A stretch of DNA of 51,142 nucleotides from Methanocorpusculaceae archaeon UBA456 (GTDB lineage Archaea > Halobacteriota > Methanomicrobia > Methanomicrobiales > Methanocorpusculaceae): NCBI GenBank assembly GCA_002496395.1, contig DAJQ01000035.1:112415-163556 (forward strand), in the 5' to 3' direction. The position numbers and the translations under genes were made by a program. The notes below the pieces were generated by a model that saw nothing but the letters and a program-made list of their open reading frames with translations, did no database searches and was not told the DNA's origin. This document shows, piece after piece, positions 15,798 through 24,215 of the stretch. Position 1 is the first letter of the stretch. The number at the start of each line of letters is the position of its first letter.

Positions 15798-16652
15798 ATG
15801 AGAATCACCGAAACATGCCGGGATTGTCTCCTCTCCCGCGTCCGGTTTGAAGCAGAACTCTGCACAGAGGATAAGACAATCATTGAAGAAGCAGTCAGGG
15901 CTTCCAGCACCCTGCTTGACTCTCTGTTTGAAGATGATGTTCCGGCACCAGTTATTGCCAGTGCGGTTCACCGATGCTGTTATCGAACAGTCGGTGCCGT
16001 CGATCCGTACCGGACCCTGAAATACCAGGATACCCGGACGGCACGGGATGTTGTTGCGAAGGTCCGGCCACTCATAACCGATCTTTCAACTGCTATTCGT
16101 GCGGCAGTGATAGGAAACGCAATGGACTATGGAGTAAGGGGTCATACCATAGCAGAGGACTTTACCAGCTTCTTCAAAAGCGAGTTTGAGAAGGGACTTG
16201 TTATCGACGATTCCGAAGAGATCGAAAAAGCTGCCCGGCGGGTTGTTTATTTCATGGATAATACCGGAGAGAGCTTCTTTGACCGGATCTTAATCGAGGA
16301 GCTGAAACATCTCGGCGCCCACGTCACCGTTGCCGTGAAGGAAGCCCCGATCCTCAATGATGTCACCCTCAATGAGGCACGGGATGCCGGGATAGATGAG
16401 GTTGCAGACCACCTGACCATAACCGGTGGAGGTGCAGAACTTGGCGTCAACCTCGATCTGATCCCAGATGATCTGAAAGAAGCGATCCGTCATGCGACCC
16501 TGATCATATCCAAAGGGCTTGCCAACTACGAGTCCCTCTCCGATTATTCCAATCTGCCGCCGGTTGCGTACCTGCTGGTTGCAAAGTGTGATCCGATCGC
16601 AGATAAGCTTGGAGTTCCAAAAGGGGCAATGATCGCCCATATCATCAGATAA
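15798..16652 (+). CDS. DUF89 damage-control phosphatase family protein
   Basis: 284 aa. It has the N-terminal CRDCLLSR cysteine pair of archaeal DUF89 proteins. The family's metal-site motifs follow: YFMDNTGESFFDRILIEEL (about 152-170), then NDVTLNEARDAGI and LIISKGLANYESLSD near residue 240. The family comprises metal-dependent phosphatases thought to remove damaged or over-phosphorylated metabolites; the substrate here is unknown. It starts about 40 bases after tRNA-Pro and precedes the NfeD/SPFH pair. Confidence 0.85.
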   Translation: MRITETCRDCLLSRVRFEAELCTEDKTIIEEAVRASSTLLDSLFEDDVPAPVIASAVHRCCYRTVGAVDPYRTLKYQDTRTARDVVAKVRPLITDLSTAIRAAVIGNAMDYGVRGHTIAEDFTSFFKSEFEKGLVIDDSEEIEKAARRVVYFMDNTGESFFDRILIEELKHLGAHVTVAVKEAPILNDVTLNEARDAGIDEVADHLTITGGGAELGVNLDLIPDDLKEAIRHATLIISKGLANYESLSDYSNLPPVAYLLVAKCDPIADKLGVPKGAMIAHIIR

Positions 16653-16670
16653 TTATTCTTTCAGGAAGCA

Positions 16671-16676
16671 TTTATA
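16671..16676 (+). promoter_or_regulatory. TATA box of nfeD (leaderless mRNA)
   Basis: TTTATA is centred 26 bases upstream of the nfeD ATG (16700), placing transcription start at or next to the start codon. No ribosome-binding site is present, consistent with a leaderless transcript. Confidence 0.45.
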
Positions 16677-16699
16677 CCCCCAAACCACTATCTATCTGT

Positions 16700-17149
16700 A
16701 TGGTGCTTGAGACCAACCTGTATTTCGTATTGATTATTATCGGGGGATTATTGCTTCTCTTCGAGGCAATGAATCCGGGGTTCTTTGCCGCAGTACCCGG
16801 GACAACGATGATCGTCCTTGGAGTCATGTTCCTGATGGGCATCGATGTCTTCAGCAGCACGTGGGGAATTCTGATCGGTGTTGCATCGGCACTCATTGCC
16901 GCAAGCCTGACTGTTCTGTTGTACCGGCGCCTCTCCCCCGAGCAGCTGCCAACGACGATGAGTCGTGACTCTCTTGTTGGAAAGGAAGGAAAGGTCGTGC
17001 GTGAAGTATTATCGGACGAACTCTCAGGGAAGGTCTCGGTTTCCGGTGTCGAATTGAGTGCACGCTCAACAGGAAGAATACTCTCCCCGGGAACAACCGT
17101 CCGTGTTGTCAGTTCCGAGGGAGTGCATGTCATTGTAGAGGAGGTATAA
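16700..17149 (+). CDS. NfeD-like membrane protein
   Basis: 149 aa, the short NfeD form without the N-terminal protease. Two or three membrane segments lie in residues 5-75 (YFVLIIIGGLLLLFEAMNPG; PGTTMIVLGVMFLMGI; GVASALIAASLTVLL). A C-terminal OB-fold follows, with LVGKEGKVVREV...VSVSGVELSARS. It ends 4 bases before a stomatin-type SPFH gene, the conserved partner of NfeD; the pair is thought to organise membrane microdomains or membrane-protein quality control. Confidence 0.88.
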   Translation: MVLETNLYFVLIIIGGLLLLFEAMNPGFFAAVPGTTMIVLGVMFLMGIDVFSSTWGILIGVASALIAASLTVLLYRRLSPEQLPTTMSRDSLVGKEGKVVREVLSDELSGKVSVSGVELSARSTGRILSPGTTVRVVSSEGVHVIVEEV

Positions 17150-17153
17150 AAGT

Positions 17154-18215
17154 ATGGCTCTCATTGATAATTTTGTAACCATCATTTTAATTTTAATCAT
17201 CGTCTTTATATTTGCCCGTGGTGTCGTCATCGTCCAGCCGTACCAGCAGGGGCTCACTATCCGGCTCGGTACATATACCGGCCGGATGAACCCCGGTTTC
17301 CGCTGGATTGTCCCGTTCATCACCGATGTCATCAAGATGGATCTGAGAACACAGGTGATTGATGTTCCGTCACAGGAAGTGATCACAAAAGATAACTCAC
17401 CCACAAACGTCGATGCGATCATCTATGTCCGGGTGATGGATCCCGAGAAAGCATATTTTGAGGTGGCGGCGTACAAATCCGCAACGGTGGCTCTTGCACA
17501 GACGAGTTTACGAGGTATTATCGGCGACATGGAGCTTGATGAGGTCTTGTATAACCGCGACCTGATCAACACCAAGCTCCGGGATATGCTCGACCGGGAG
17601 ACCGACCAGTGGGGTGTCAAGGTCGAGCGTGTCGAGATCAAAGAGGTCGACCCGATCGGTGCTGTCAAGCAGGCGATGACCGAACAGACCTCGGCTGAAC
17701 GTGAGCGTCGTGCGGCAATCCTCAGGGCAGATGGGGAGAAGAGGGCTGCCATCCTGAAGGCAGAGGGTCTCCGGCAGAGTATGATCCTCGAAGCCGAGGG
17801 TGAACGGCAGAGCAAGATCCTGAGAGCAGAAGGCGACAGGCAGGGTAAAATTCTGGTGTCGCAGGGAGATGCACAGGGGCTTCGTATCCTGGCACTTGGT
17901 GCCCGTCCGCTTGATAAGCGTGCGATCACCGTCCTCTCGCTTGATGCCCTGAAGAAGATGGCCGAGGGAGAAGCAACCAAGATCGTTCTGCCATTTGAGC
18001 TGACAAGCCTCATCAAGCAGAGCGCAAAGTTCCTTGGTGCAACCGAGGATATGCATGATGAAGATCCAAAAGATTTAATGGAACTCTCTGAGGATATCCT
18101 CGGCGAGATGCCCGGAAAAGATGCAATCCATTCTGCAAAAGAGATCTTAAAGTCGATCGAAGCAGATATCGATACATCCGATATCAAGATGATCTCAAAA
18201 GATAAGATCGAATAA
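17154..18215 (+). CDS. SPFH/Band 7 (stomatin/slipin-like) protein
   Basis: 353 aa. One N-terminal membrane helix (about 8-25, FVTIILILIIVFIFARGVVIV) is followed by a Band 7 domain with QQGLTIRLGTYTGRMNPGF and TDVIKMDLRTQVIDVPSQEVITKDN. A long helical region carries about five tandem 11-residue repeats of the form xAILxAEGxRQ (about residues 185-240). The acidic, helical C-terminus has no clear homology. SPFH proteins oligomerise into membrane rings or cages. It is cotranscribed with nfeD. Confidence 0.9.
   Translation: MALIDNFVTIILILIIVFIFARGVVIVQPYQQGLTIRLGTYTGRMNPGFRWIVPFITDVIKMDLRTQVIDVPSQEVITKDNSPTNVDAIIYVRVMDPEKAYFEVAAYKSATVALAQTSLRGIIGDMELDEVLYNRDLINTKLRDMLDRETDQWGVKVERVEIKEVDPIGAVKQAMTEQTSAERERRAAILRADGEKRAAILKAEGLRQSMILEAEGERQSKILRAEGDRQGKILVSQGDAQGLRILALGARPLDKRAITVLSLDALKKMAEGEATKIVLPFELTSLIKQSAKFLGATEDMHDEDPKDLMELSEDILGEMPGKDAIHSAKEILKSIEADIDTSDIKMISKDKIE
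17706..17876 (+). repeat. Tandem 33-bp coding repeats in the SPFH protein
   Basis: Five successive 11-residue units resemble each other: AILRADGEKRA, AILKAEGLRQS, MILEAEGERQS, KILRAEGDRQG, KILVSQGDAQG. They probably form an extended helix. The DNA is diverged, so the similarity is mainly at protein level. Confidence 0.7.
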
Positions 18216-18220
18216 ACCAG

Positions 18221-18260
18221 AATCGGCAGCAAGGCTGATTCTGCCTATTTTACCTTTTTT
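18221..18260 (+). terminator. Hairpin plus T-run after the SPFH gene
   Basis: AATCGGC and GCTGATT form a 7-bp stem (one G-U) with loop AGCAAG. It is followed by a T-rich stretch ending in T6, 6-45 bases after the SPFH stop. Confidence 0.5.
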
Positions 18261-18305
18261 GTATCAAACCATCACTTCTATCAGTCAGTACTCCAACTAT
18301 ATCCT

Positions 18306-18737
18306 ATGACAGGGATCATCAGGGAACTCAGGAAAGACGAATTCTACCTCGCAGAAAAACTCTGGCGGGAGTATCGCGGTCAGAAAGCAGATATAAAAAA
18401 GGAACGTATATTCGGCGCATTTATTGAGGGAGAACTGGCTGCAACAGCCCGTTGTACCCGCCACCCGGAAGGTCTGGAGATGGACTGCGTCTTCACCCCG
18501 GAACAATACCGTGGAAGGGGTTTTGCCCGAATTGTGGTGCAGGCACTCCTTGAGGCCTGCGGCGGCGAGGCCATATACATCCATTCCACCCTCCCACTGA
18601 TCACATTCTACACATCCCTTGGATTTGAGCGGATTGAAGAGCGGGCAATGCCAGAAACGATCCGGGAGCGGTTCATATTCTGTTTCGGAGAGATGGAAGG
18701 GTGCAACGCCATCCCGATGGTACGAAAAGGAAGATAG
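18306..18737 (+). CDS. GNAT-family N-acetyltransferase
   Basis: 143 aa. The acetyl-CoA binding segment is CVFTPEQYRGRGFARIVVQALLE (motif A, R/QxxGxG/A as YRGRGFA). It is followed by AIYIHSTLPLITFYTSLGFERI, the usual motif B with the Y/F-LGF signature. Substrate unknown. It stands alone and is convergent with the protease gene. Confidence 0.85.
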   Translation: MTGIIRELRKDEFYLAEKLWREYRGQKADIKKERIFGAFIEGELAATARCTRHPEGLEMDCVFTPEQYRGRGFARIVVQALLEACGGEAIYIHSTLPLITFYTSLGFERIEERAMPETIRERFIFCFGEMEGCNAIPMVRKGR

Positions 18738-18808
18738 TTTTTCGGATCTTTCAGAATGAGGGATTGAAGAATGCTTCTCTTCTTCATCACCTGAATATTG
18801 ATTGCTCT

Positions 18809-20104
18809 TCACAGATGGAAGAGATAGGGGAGGAGGATTGGAACCATCAGCATAAAGAGGACCGCCCAGGAGACCGAGACGACGACCCGATCCACATATC
18901 CTCCCAGTCCACGCCCCTCCAGAAGCCGGTTCAACCCTTCCCTGAGGATATGACCGCCATCAAGCGGGAGCATCGGGAGGGCATTGAAGATCCCGACCAT
19001 GATATTGATCCAGCCAACCCAGAAGAGGAGGTGGATCAGGGGCCAGAAACCATCAAAGGGCACCTGAAGATAGGTGTTCTCAACCGAATCATAGGGTATC
19101 ACCCTGAGGAACTCTGCTCCGGGAACGATATTGAGGGGGGCGATTAAGAGATAGAGCATCCCTTCAGGCGATGCAAGGTTGCCAAGGACAGTAACGACAC
19201 GCTCACTGTCATAGTACATGATCCCCATAAACCCAGATTCCATCCCGCTGGCAAGTTCATCCGGCCATTCCGAGAGGATTAGGGTTCGTTCGACAGGTGT
19301 ACCATCCGAATCAACAGAGAGCGTCAGGGAATCACCCGGCCGGGTTTGGGAGAGGGACGCTGTCACCTCTTCCCGGGATGCCACCGGCTCGCCATTGACA
19401 TTCATGATGACCGAGGGGATGGGGAGATCGGCCTCATATGCCGGATAATCCATGTAGACACCGGTGACAACCGGGGCAGGCGACGGGGCAACCATTCCGA
19501 GGAGTAGGACGAGAGCAATGAAACAGGCGATACCAACACAGAGGTTGTTTGTGATGCCCGCCCCAAACATCCGCATCTTCGGCATACCCTGTGTCTTATC
19601 GAGATCTTCCTCATCTGGCTCAACGAATGCACCGATAGGGATGACCGCCAGAAGAAGACCGGTGCTCTTGACCGCAATACCCTCGATACGGCATAGAATA
19701 CCATGACCGAACTCGTGGATTGCGATCGTGAGGACAAGGGCTGTCCATACCGCAAATGATGAAGGAATAAACTCATTGACACCAGGGATGAGGAGAAGAT
19801 TCTGGGGTTTCTGAAAGTCTGTTGGTTCCGGACGTGTCAGGAGAGTGAGCTCGGTCGTCTTGACGAGCAGGTACATCATCAGGGCTGAGATAAAGACCAC
19901 CATCATCACCCCGATGGTCCCATAGACCCTGAAAAATGCCCTAAAAGGGATAAAACGATCGAAGAAACCGACTTTTTCCGTCTTGATCATCATAATAGGA
20001 CCATAAAAAGTGATATTATCCGGAAACAAACCATTTCGCCAAATGACCCCGGCTATGACAGCATAGAGAGCAATAACAAGAACAACAGGGAAAAGCCAGT
20101 CCAT
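18809..20104 (-). CDS. Site-2-type membrane zinc metalloprotease (M50) with PDZ domain
   Basis: 431 aa. The zinc motif HEFGH lies within a membrane segment near residue 128 (TIAIHEFGHGILCRIEG), and the second motif is LPLDGGHI near 395. A PDZ-like segment lies between them (about 210-290: PAYEADLPIPSVIMNVNGEPV). Six or so membrane spans are predicted. Family members cut membrane-anchored substrates inside the bilayer; the substrate here is unknown. It lies 48 bases downstream of rnhB on the same strand. Confidence 0.9.
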   Translation of the reverse strand: MDWLFPVVLVIALYAVIAGVIWRNGLFPDNITFYGPIMMIKTEKVGFFDRFIPFRAFFRVYGTIGVMMVVFISALMMYLLVKTTELTLLTRPEPTDFQKPQNLLLIPGVNEFIPSSFAVWTALVLTIAIHEFGHGILCRIEGIAVKSTGLLLAVIPIGAFVEPDEEDLDKTQGMPKMRMFGAGITNNLCVGIACFIALVLLLGMVAPSPAPVVTGVYMDYPAYEADLPIPSVIMNVNGEPVASREEVTASLSQTRPGDSLTLSVDSDGTPVERTLILSEWPDELASGMESGFMGIMYYDSERVVTVLGNLASPEGMLYLLIAPLNIVPGAEFLRVIPYDSVENTYLQVPFDGFWPLIHLLFWVGWINIMVGIFNALPMLPLDGGHILREGLNRLLEGRGLGGYVDRVVVSVSWAVLFMLMVPILLPYLFHL

Positions 20105-20152
20105 AAGCAGGAGTACTATTGGTGGTGAACCTTCATAAAACCGTTTACTGTT

Positions 20153-20791
20153 TCAAAAATCAAAAAGCGATGACTGTGTTTCTGTTGCGAGAAGAGCCGC
20201 TACCGTCTTCCAGCTCGATCGGGCACAGGCAGGAGCAATCCCATGTTCATGGATATAATCATTGAGAAACCGGATCGTCTTTTTGTCGGAGGGATACCCG
20301 CTCCCGATATCGCCATATTCCAGGGCAAGATCAGCAATAGCCCTATCACGCAGTACTTTTGCGATGATACTGGCAGCACCGACGATTGGATAGGTGGCAT
20401 CTGCACGGTGCTCGGCGATCAGCGTGCAGGGATGTGGAAGAAGGGACTGCACAGTATCTGCGTACCGGGCGGCATTCACATCACATGCGTCAAGATATGC
20501 GGTTTTAGGGTTGAGTGCTGCAACACATTCAGCGTGTGCCCGTGCCACAACCAGATTCATGGAGATGACAGGCAGGGCAGCATCAATATCACCGGGAGAG
20601 ACAGAGACAACATGATAGAGGCACAATTCCGTCAGCCGGGAGAAGAGCTCTTCCCGCTTGCGGGGGGTGAGGGTTTTTGAGTCCCTGATGCCGATAGAGT
20701 CGAGTATCCTTGTATCCTCGACACCGGCGGCAGCGATAACCATCGGGCCAAGAACCGCACCCTTCCCTGCTTCATCCACCCCACAGAGCAT
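20153..20791 (-). CDS. rnhB: Ribonuclease HII
   Basis: 212 aa. The N-terminal catalytic block is CGVDEAGKGAVLGPMVIA (acidic D5/E6), with further conserved acidic positions in TAYLDACDVN and the VGAASIIAKVLRD segment. RNase HII cuts RNA in RNA-DNA hybrids and removes misincorporated ribonucleotides. It is divergent from trkA, with 53 bases between the starts. Confidence 0.95.
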   Translation of the reverse strand: MLCGVDEAGKGAVLGPMVIAAAGVEDTRILDSIGIRDSKTLTPRKREELFSRLTELCLYHVVSVSPGDIDAALPVISMNLVVARAHAECVAALNPKTAYLDACDVNAARYADTVQSLLPHPCTLIAEHRADATYPIVGAASIIAKVLRDRAIADLALEYGDIGSGYPSDKKTIRFLNDYIHEHGIAPACARSSWKTVAALLATETQSSLFDF

Positions 20792-20811
20792 ACCTACAGT
20801 TCACTCCGCAA

Positions 20812-20821
20812 GGTATTTTAA
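20812..20821 (+). promoter_or_regulatory. TATA box of trkA (leaderless mRNA)
   Basis: GGTATTTTAA is centred about 28 bases before the trkA ATG, so transcription should start at the start codon. There is no ribosome site. Confidence 0.4.
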
Positions 20822-20844
20822 CACGTGCTTCTGTAAAACCGTAT

Positions 20845-21507
20845 ATGTACATCATCGTGATCGGCCTCGGTGGTATCGGGAGAAGCCTCGCAGCCACTGC
20901 TGCTGAGAATGGCGACAGCGTTGTTATCATTGACAAGGATGAAGAACGGTGTGCCTCGATGCTTGAGAACTACGATCTCCTGGCAATCGCCGGGAATGCT
21001 ACAGATAAATCAATTCTCGAAGATGCAGGGATCGATCATGCCGACGCACTTGTTGCAACCACAAGCGATGATGCGGCAAACCTCATGACATGCTGGCTTG
21101 CGAAACGATATTCTGTCCCCAATGTCGTTTCGATTGTCAATCACAAGGAACATTCCGAACTCTTTTCTGAGGTGGGAGTGAGGATCAGCGAAAATCCTGA
21201 CGAGATTGTTGCCAGATCCCTCTATACCTGGGCAGAGAACCCAAACACCCAGGCACTTGCCTCAATACACGGCGGAGGGATCTTTGAGATCACCGTCGAG
21301 GCGGAGTCGCGCGGAGTCAATAAAAAGATCAGTGAACTTGATGTGAAGGATTTCGTCATTATCGCAGTTCACCGGGCAGGCGATCTCATCATCCCCAGGG
21401 GAGATCTTGTCATCCGACCGGAAGACATAATCACCGTATTCTCGAAAAAAGAGGCTGAATTAAGCAATCTCCGTTATTTAAACCATCAGTTCACAAAAAA
21501 AATATGA
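20845..21507 (+). CDS. trkA: TrkA-type potassium channel/transporter regulatory protein
   Basis: 220 aa. An N-terminal RCK (TrkA-N) Rossmann domain has the dinucleotide-binding GLGGIG motif at residues 7-12 and the acidic end of beta-2 (IIDKDEE). A TrkA-C domain occupies about residues 135-205 (ISELDVKDFVIIAV...GDLVIRPEDIITVF). It gates potassium uptake in response to nucleotide binding. No TrkH/Ktr membrane partner is present in the window. Confidence 0.9.
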   Translation: MYIIVIGLGGIGRSLAATAAENGDSVVIIDKDEERCASMLENYDLLAIAGNATDKSILEDAGIDHADALVATTSDDAANLMTCWLAKRYSVPNVVSIVNHKEHSELFSEVGVRISENPDEIVARSLYTWAENPNTQALASIHGGGIFEITVEAESRGVNKKISELDVKDFVIIAVHRAGDLIIPRGDLVIRPEDIITVFSKKEAELSNLRYLNHQFTKKI

Positions 21508-21526
21508 AACCGGTCTTTGACCGGTT
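21508..21526. terminator. Perfect 8-bp hairpin between convergent trkA and GGR genes
   Basis: AACCGGTC-TTT-GACCGGTT begins directly after the trkA stop and ends 6 bases before the stop of the oppositely oriented gene. Being symmetrical, it can form on both transcripts and may act as a bidirectional 3'-end structure. Confidence 0.5.
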
Positions 21527-21532
21527 GCCATT

Positions 21533-22726
21533 TCAGAGAAATGCTTTGAGATGTTTGAGCTCCAGGAGGAGCGAGGGGTTTGCTTTGATCAGCTCGGTGA
21601 TCAGCGTCAGCGTGCTGAATTCTTCAAGATTGATCTTTGAGATAGAATGAACAATGGCATTCAGTTTCTCGTCTGATAATCCGACAAAGACTTCTTTGAC
21701 GGCATAATTCCGTTCAAGGGCCTTCCCCATTGGTGAGCTGCGCCATGTTGTATCATAAGGCATCAATGCGGCTTTTCTGGTGTCACCTTTCTCAAGTGCT
21801 GCAATTGCAGTCTCAGCAGCAAGCCGTCCGGTATACAACGCATTGTAAATCCCGCCTCCGGTGATGGGATCAGAGATCCGTGCTGCATCACCGACGATCA
21901 GCATGTTATCTGCAACTGTGCAGGAGAGAGGCTTGCAGACCGATACGCCACCAACGATCAGTTCGATAGATTTGCCATTTGGGAACTTCCTCGCAACGAA
22001 ACGGTCAAGGTAATCCTTTGCACGATGACCTGCACCGCTCTTACCACCGCCAATACCGATACCGACATTAGCAAGTCCTTTCCCTTTTGGGAAGATCCAG
22101 ACATATCCGGCTGGTGCCACTTCATTCCCGAGATAGAACGAGGTCATCTGTGCATCGATATCGATCCCGGTCATCAGGTACTGGGCACAGGTCTCGATCT
22201 CGCGGAGCGGGACGGTGGTGTCGATTCCGGCCCATTTTGCAAACTTCGACTCGATGCCATCTGCGGCAATCGTAATCTTCGCATTCACTTCGTAGGTCTT
22301 CCCATGCTGTTCGATGACCGCACCGGCAACTGCACCATTCCTCATAATGGGAGCGGTGGCACGGGCCTTCACGTACGTCTCGGCACCTGCTTCAGCGGCC
22401 TTCCAGACAAGTTCCCGGTCAAAGACCTTCCGGTCAAGGACATACCCAACTTCTGATCCCGCCATCTTCGGCTCAAGGAGCATCGAGAAATCATCAGGGG
22501 CAACAAGCTCCGCCCGTTCGATTTCAGTTGCGATCCACTTTGGATCCGGGGGGATGAAGTCAGTTAAGAGCTCCTTGCCAATACCCTCGGCACAGCGGAC
22601 AGGAACACCAATCGCAGGACGCTTCTCGACAAGACAGACTGAGAGACCTTTATCTGCGGCAGTCTTTGCAGCAAGCGCTCCGCCGGGACCGCCGCCGATG
22701 ACCAGCATATCATACTGCCGCTTCAT
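21533..22726 (-). CDS. Geranylgeranyl reductase family FAD enzyme (archaeal lipid saturation)
   Basis: 397 aa. The N-terminal FAD motif is MLVIGGGPGGALAAKTAADKG (GxGxxG near residues 11-16), followed by RCAEGIGKELL near 46, the GYVWIFPKG block near 208 and the second FAD motif MLIVGDAARISDPITGGGI near 275. Members reduce double bonds of geranylgeranyl chains in archaeal lipids, such as digeranylgeranylglycerophospholipid, though some act on other isoprenoids. Its ATG overlaps the stop of the ferredoxin gene upstream (ATGA), suggesting that ferredoxin supplies its electrons. Confidence 0.88.
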   Translation of the reverse strand: MKRQYDMLVIGGGPGGALAAKTAADKGLSVCLVEKRPAIGVPVRCAEGIGKELLTDFIPPDPKWIATEIERAELVAPDDFSMLLEPKMAGSEVGYVLDRKVFDRELVWKAAEAGAETYVKARATAPIMRNGAVAGAVIEQHGKTYEVNAKITIAADGIESKFAKWAGIDTTVPLREIETCAQYLMTGIDIDAQMTSFYLGNEVAPAGYVWIFPKGKGLANVGIGIGGGKSGAGHRAKDYLDRFVARKFPNGKSIELIVGGVSVCKPLSCTVADNMLIVGDAARISDPITGGGIYNALYTGRLAAETAIAALEKGDTRKAALMPYDTTWRSSPMGKALERNYAVKEVFVGLSDEKLNAIVHSISKINLEEFSTLTLITELIKANPSLLLELKHLKAFL

Positions 22727-22896
22727 TCCTTGACAACCTCCAGAGCACCGAGTGGACAGACTTTCTCACAGATTCCGCAGTTGATACATGCGGTATCCAC
22801 TGTAAGAAATGCATCGACCAGCTCAAGGGCACCTTCCGGGCATACAGAGACACACGCTCCGCAATACCCACAGATATCCCGTCGTATATTGAGCAT
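22723..22896 (-). CDS. Small 2[4Fe-4S] ferredoxin
   Basis: 57 aa, below the usual ORF length cut-off. Two CxxCxxCxxxCP-type clusters are visible: CGYCGACVSVCPEG and CINCGICEKVCPLG, giving eight cysteines for two [4Fe-4S] clusters. Start MLNIRRD at 22896. A TATA-like element ending about 30 bases upstream implies a leader of only a few bases. It overlaps the downstream reductase gene by four bases and is probably its electron donor. Confidence 0.92.
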   Translation of the reverse strand: MLNIRRDICGYCGACVSVCPEGALELVDAFLTVDTACINCGICEKVCPLGALEVVKE

Positions 22897-22921
22897 TGAC
22901 AATGTAATGGGATGGGGATAC

Positions 22922-22935
22922 GTTTAATTATATTG
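22922..22935 (-). promoter_or_regulatory. TATA box of the ferredoxin/GGR operon
   Basis: The minus-strand sequence CAATATAATTAAAC is centred about 33 bases upstream of the ferredoxin ATG, predicting a leader of about 6 bases. Confidence 0.4.
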
Positions 22936-23046
22936 ATTCATTCTGGGTAAAAGTGGCAAAGATGATACGCACATTCTGCTTTCAGATGAGATACCCAATA
23001 ACTAATAAGAATTCCAGCCAATACTTCAGAAACAGGCAGTCAGAGG

Positions 23047-23610
23047 ATGTCTGCCTGGGCTGCGGGATCCATGACAACGAGTGAATTGAGAGGAGGGCCG
23101 ACCCAGCCCGAAGTATGTGCCGTTGCACTTGAGAAGCTTGGGGTTCGCCCCGGGGATACTGCTGTTGATATCGGGTGCGGAACCGGAACCGTCAGCGTCG
23201 CCATTGCACGGACTGCTGATCGGGTCTATGCAATCGACATGCGGCCGGAGGCAATTTCTGTTGCCAGAAGAACAATTGACGATTCCGGTTTAACGAATAT
23301 CACCCTTCTTGAGGGCGATGCACTACCATGTCTTGAGGAGATGGAGGAGATTGACGTCGCGTTTGTCGGGGGATCGAAGGGGCTTCTGCAGGTACTCTCC
23401 CTTCTTGCAGAGAAGAAGGTCAGGACGATTGTGGTAAACGCCATTCTCCTTGAGACCGCCACACTCGCCATCGGCACGATGCGGGAACTGGGCATCTTTT
23501 CTGAGGCAGTCCATCTCCAGGTCTCACGAGCCCATGATCTCGCCGGAAAAACAATGTTTAAGCCGGAAAATCCCATCTACATCATCGTCGGGGGATGTGA
23601 GAGATGCTGA
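23047..23610 (+). CDS. cbiT: CbiT, cobalt-precorrin-6B C15-methyltransferase (decarboxylating)
   Basis: 187 aa. SAM-binding Rossmann fold with VDIGCGTGTVSVAIA near residue 40, preceded by the family signature GGPTQPEV. It methylates C15 and decarboxylates the C12 side chain in anaerobic cobamide synthesis. First gene of the corrin-ring operon. The ATG at 23071 (MTTSELRGG) is an alternative start; neither has a strong ribosome site. It overlaps cbiL by 7 bases. Confidence 0.9.
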   Translation: MSAWAAGSMTTSELRGGPTQPEVCAVALEKLGVRPGDTAVDIGCGTGTVSVAIARTADRVYAIDMRPEAISVARRTIDDSGLTNITLLEGDALPCLEEMEEIDVAFVGGSKGLLQVLSLLAEKKVRTIVVNAILLETATLAIGTMRELGIFSEAVHLQVSRAHDLAGKTMFKPENPIYIIVGGCERC

Positions 23611-24215
23611 TTGCTGTTGGTCTTGGACCCGGCGATCCTGAGCTCCTCACCCTCAAGGCAGCACGGCTCATCAGGGAGGCAGATTCGGTCTTTGTGCCGG
23701 GTGAGATGGCATACAATCTCATCTCCGGATACAGGCAGGATGCCATCACCCTTGATTTCCCGATGACAAATGATGAATCCTATATCGAGGCCTGCATGGA
23801 GGAAAATGCACAGAAGATCGCACCACATGCCCTCACCGGAACAGCAGTCTTTGGGATCATCGGGGACCCGAACTTCTTCTCCACCTTCTCCCGCCTGACA
23901 GCGATCCTGAAACGGGATCACCCGGAGATCGAATGCAGCACGGTGCCGGGGATCAGCTCCATCACGGCACTTCCATCAGTTGCGGATATTCCAATCCAGA
24001 AGAGTTTTTCTGTCTCGGACGGATCTGATCCGGATGTCCGGATCACACTGAAGGTGCGGCATCCACAGAAGATAGCAGCGGAGCTGAAGAAGGAAGGATA
24101 CTCCGAATTTGTCCTTGTGGAACGGATGTATATGGACGATATGACGATCTATACCAATGAGAACCTGCCTGAACAATCCAATTACTTCAGTATACTGTAC
24201 GCGAGGAAATTATGA
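23604..24215 (+). CDS. cbiL: CbiL, cobalt-precorrin-2 C20-methyltransferase
   Basis: 203 aa of the tetrapyrrole methylase fold. N-terminal GLGPGDPELLTLKAARLIREAD, then GDPNFFSTFSRL near 87 and VPGISSITALPS near 114, which distinguish CbiL/CobI from other methylases. It adds the C20 methyl group. It overlaps cbiT and cbiF (4-base ATGA). Confidence 0.9.
   Translation: MLIAVGLGPGDPELLTLKAARLIREADSVFVPGEMAYNLISGYRQDAITLDFPMTNDESYIEACMEENAQKIAPHALTGTAVFGIIGDPNFFSTFSRLTAILKRDHPEIECSTVPGISSITALPSVADIPIQKSFSVSDGSDPDVRITLKVRHPQKIAAELKKEGYSEFVLVERMYMDDMTIYTNENLPEQSNYFSILYARKL

Noticed and set aside
22897..23046. Cobalamin riboswitch before cbiT
   Set aside because: The gap is about 150 bases and shows no B12-box-like GCCACTG or related core that I can see; B12 riboswitches are essentially bacterial.
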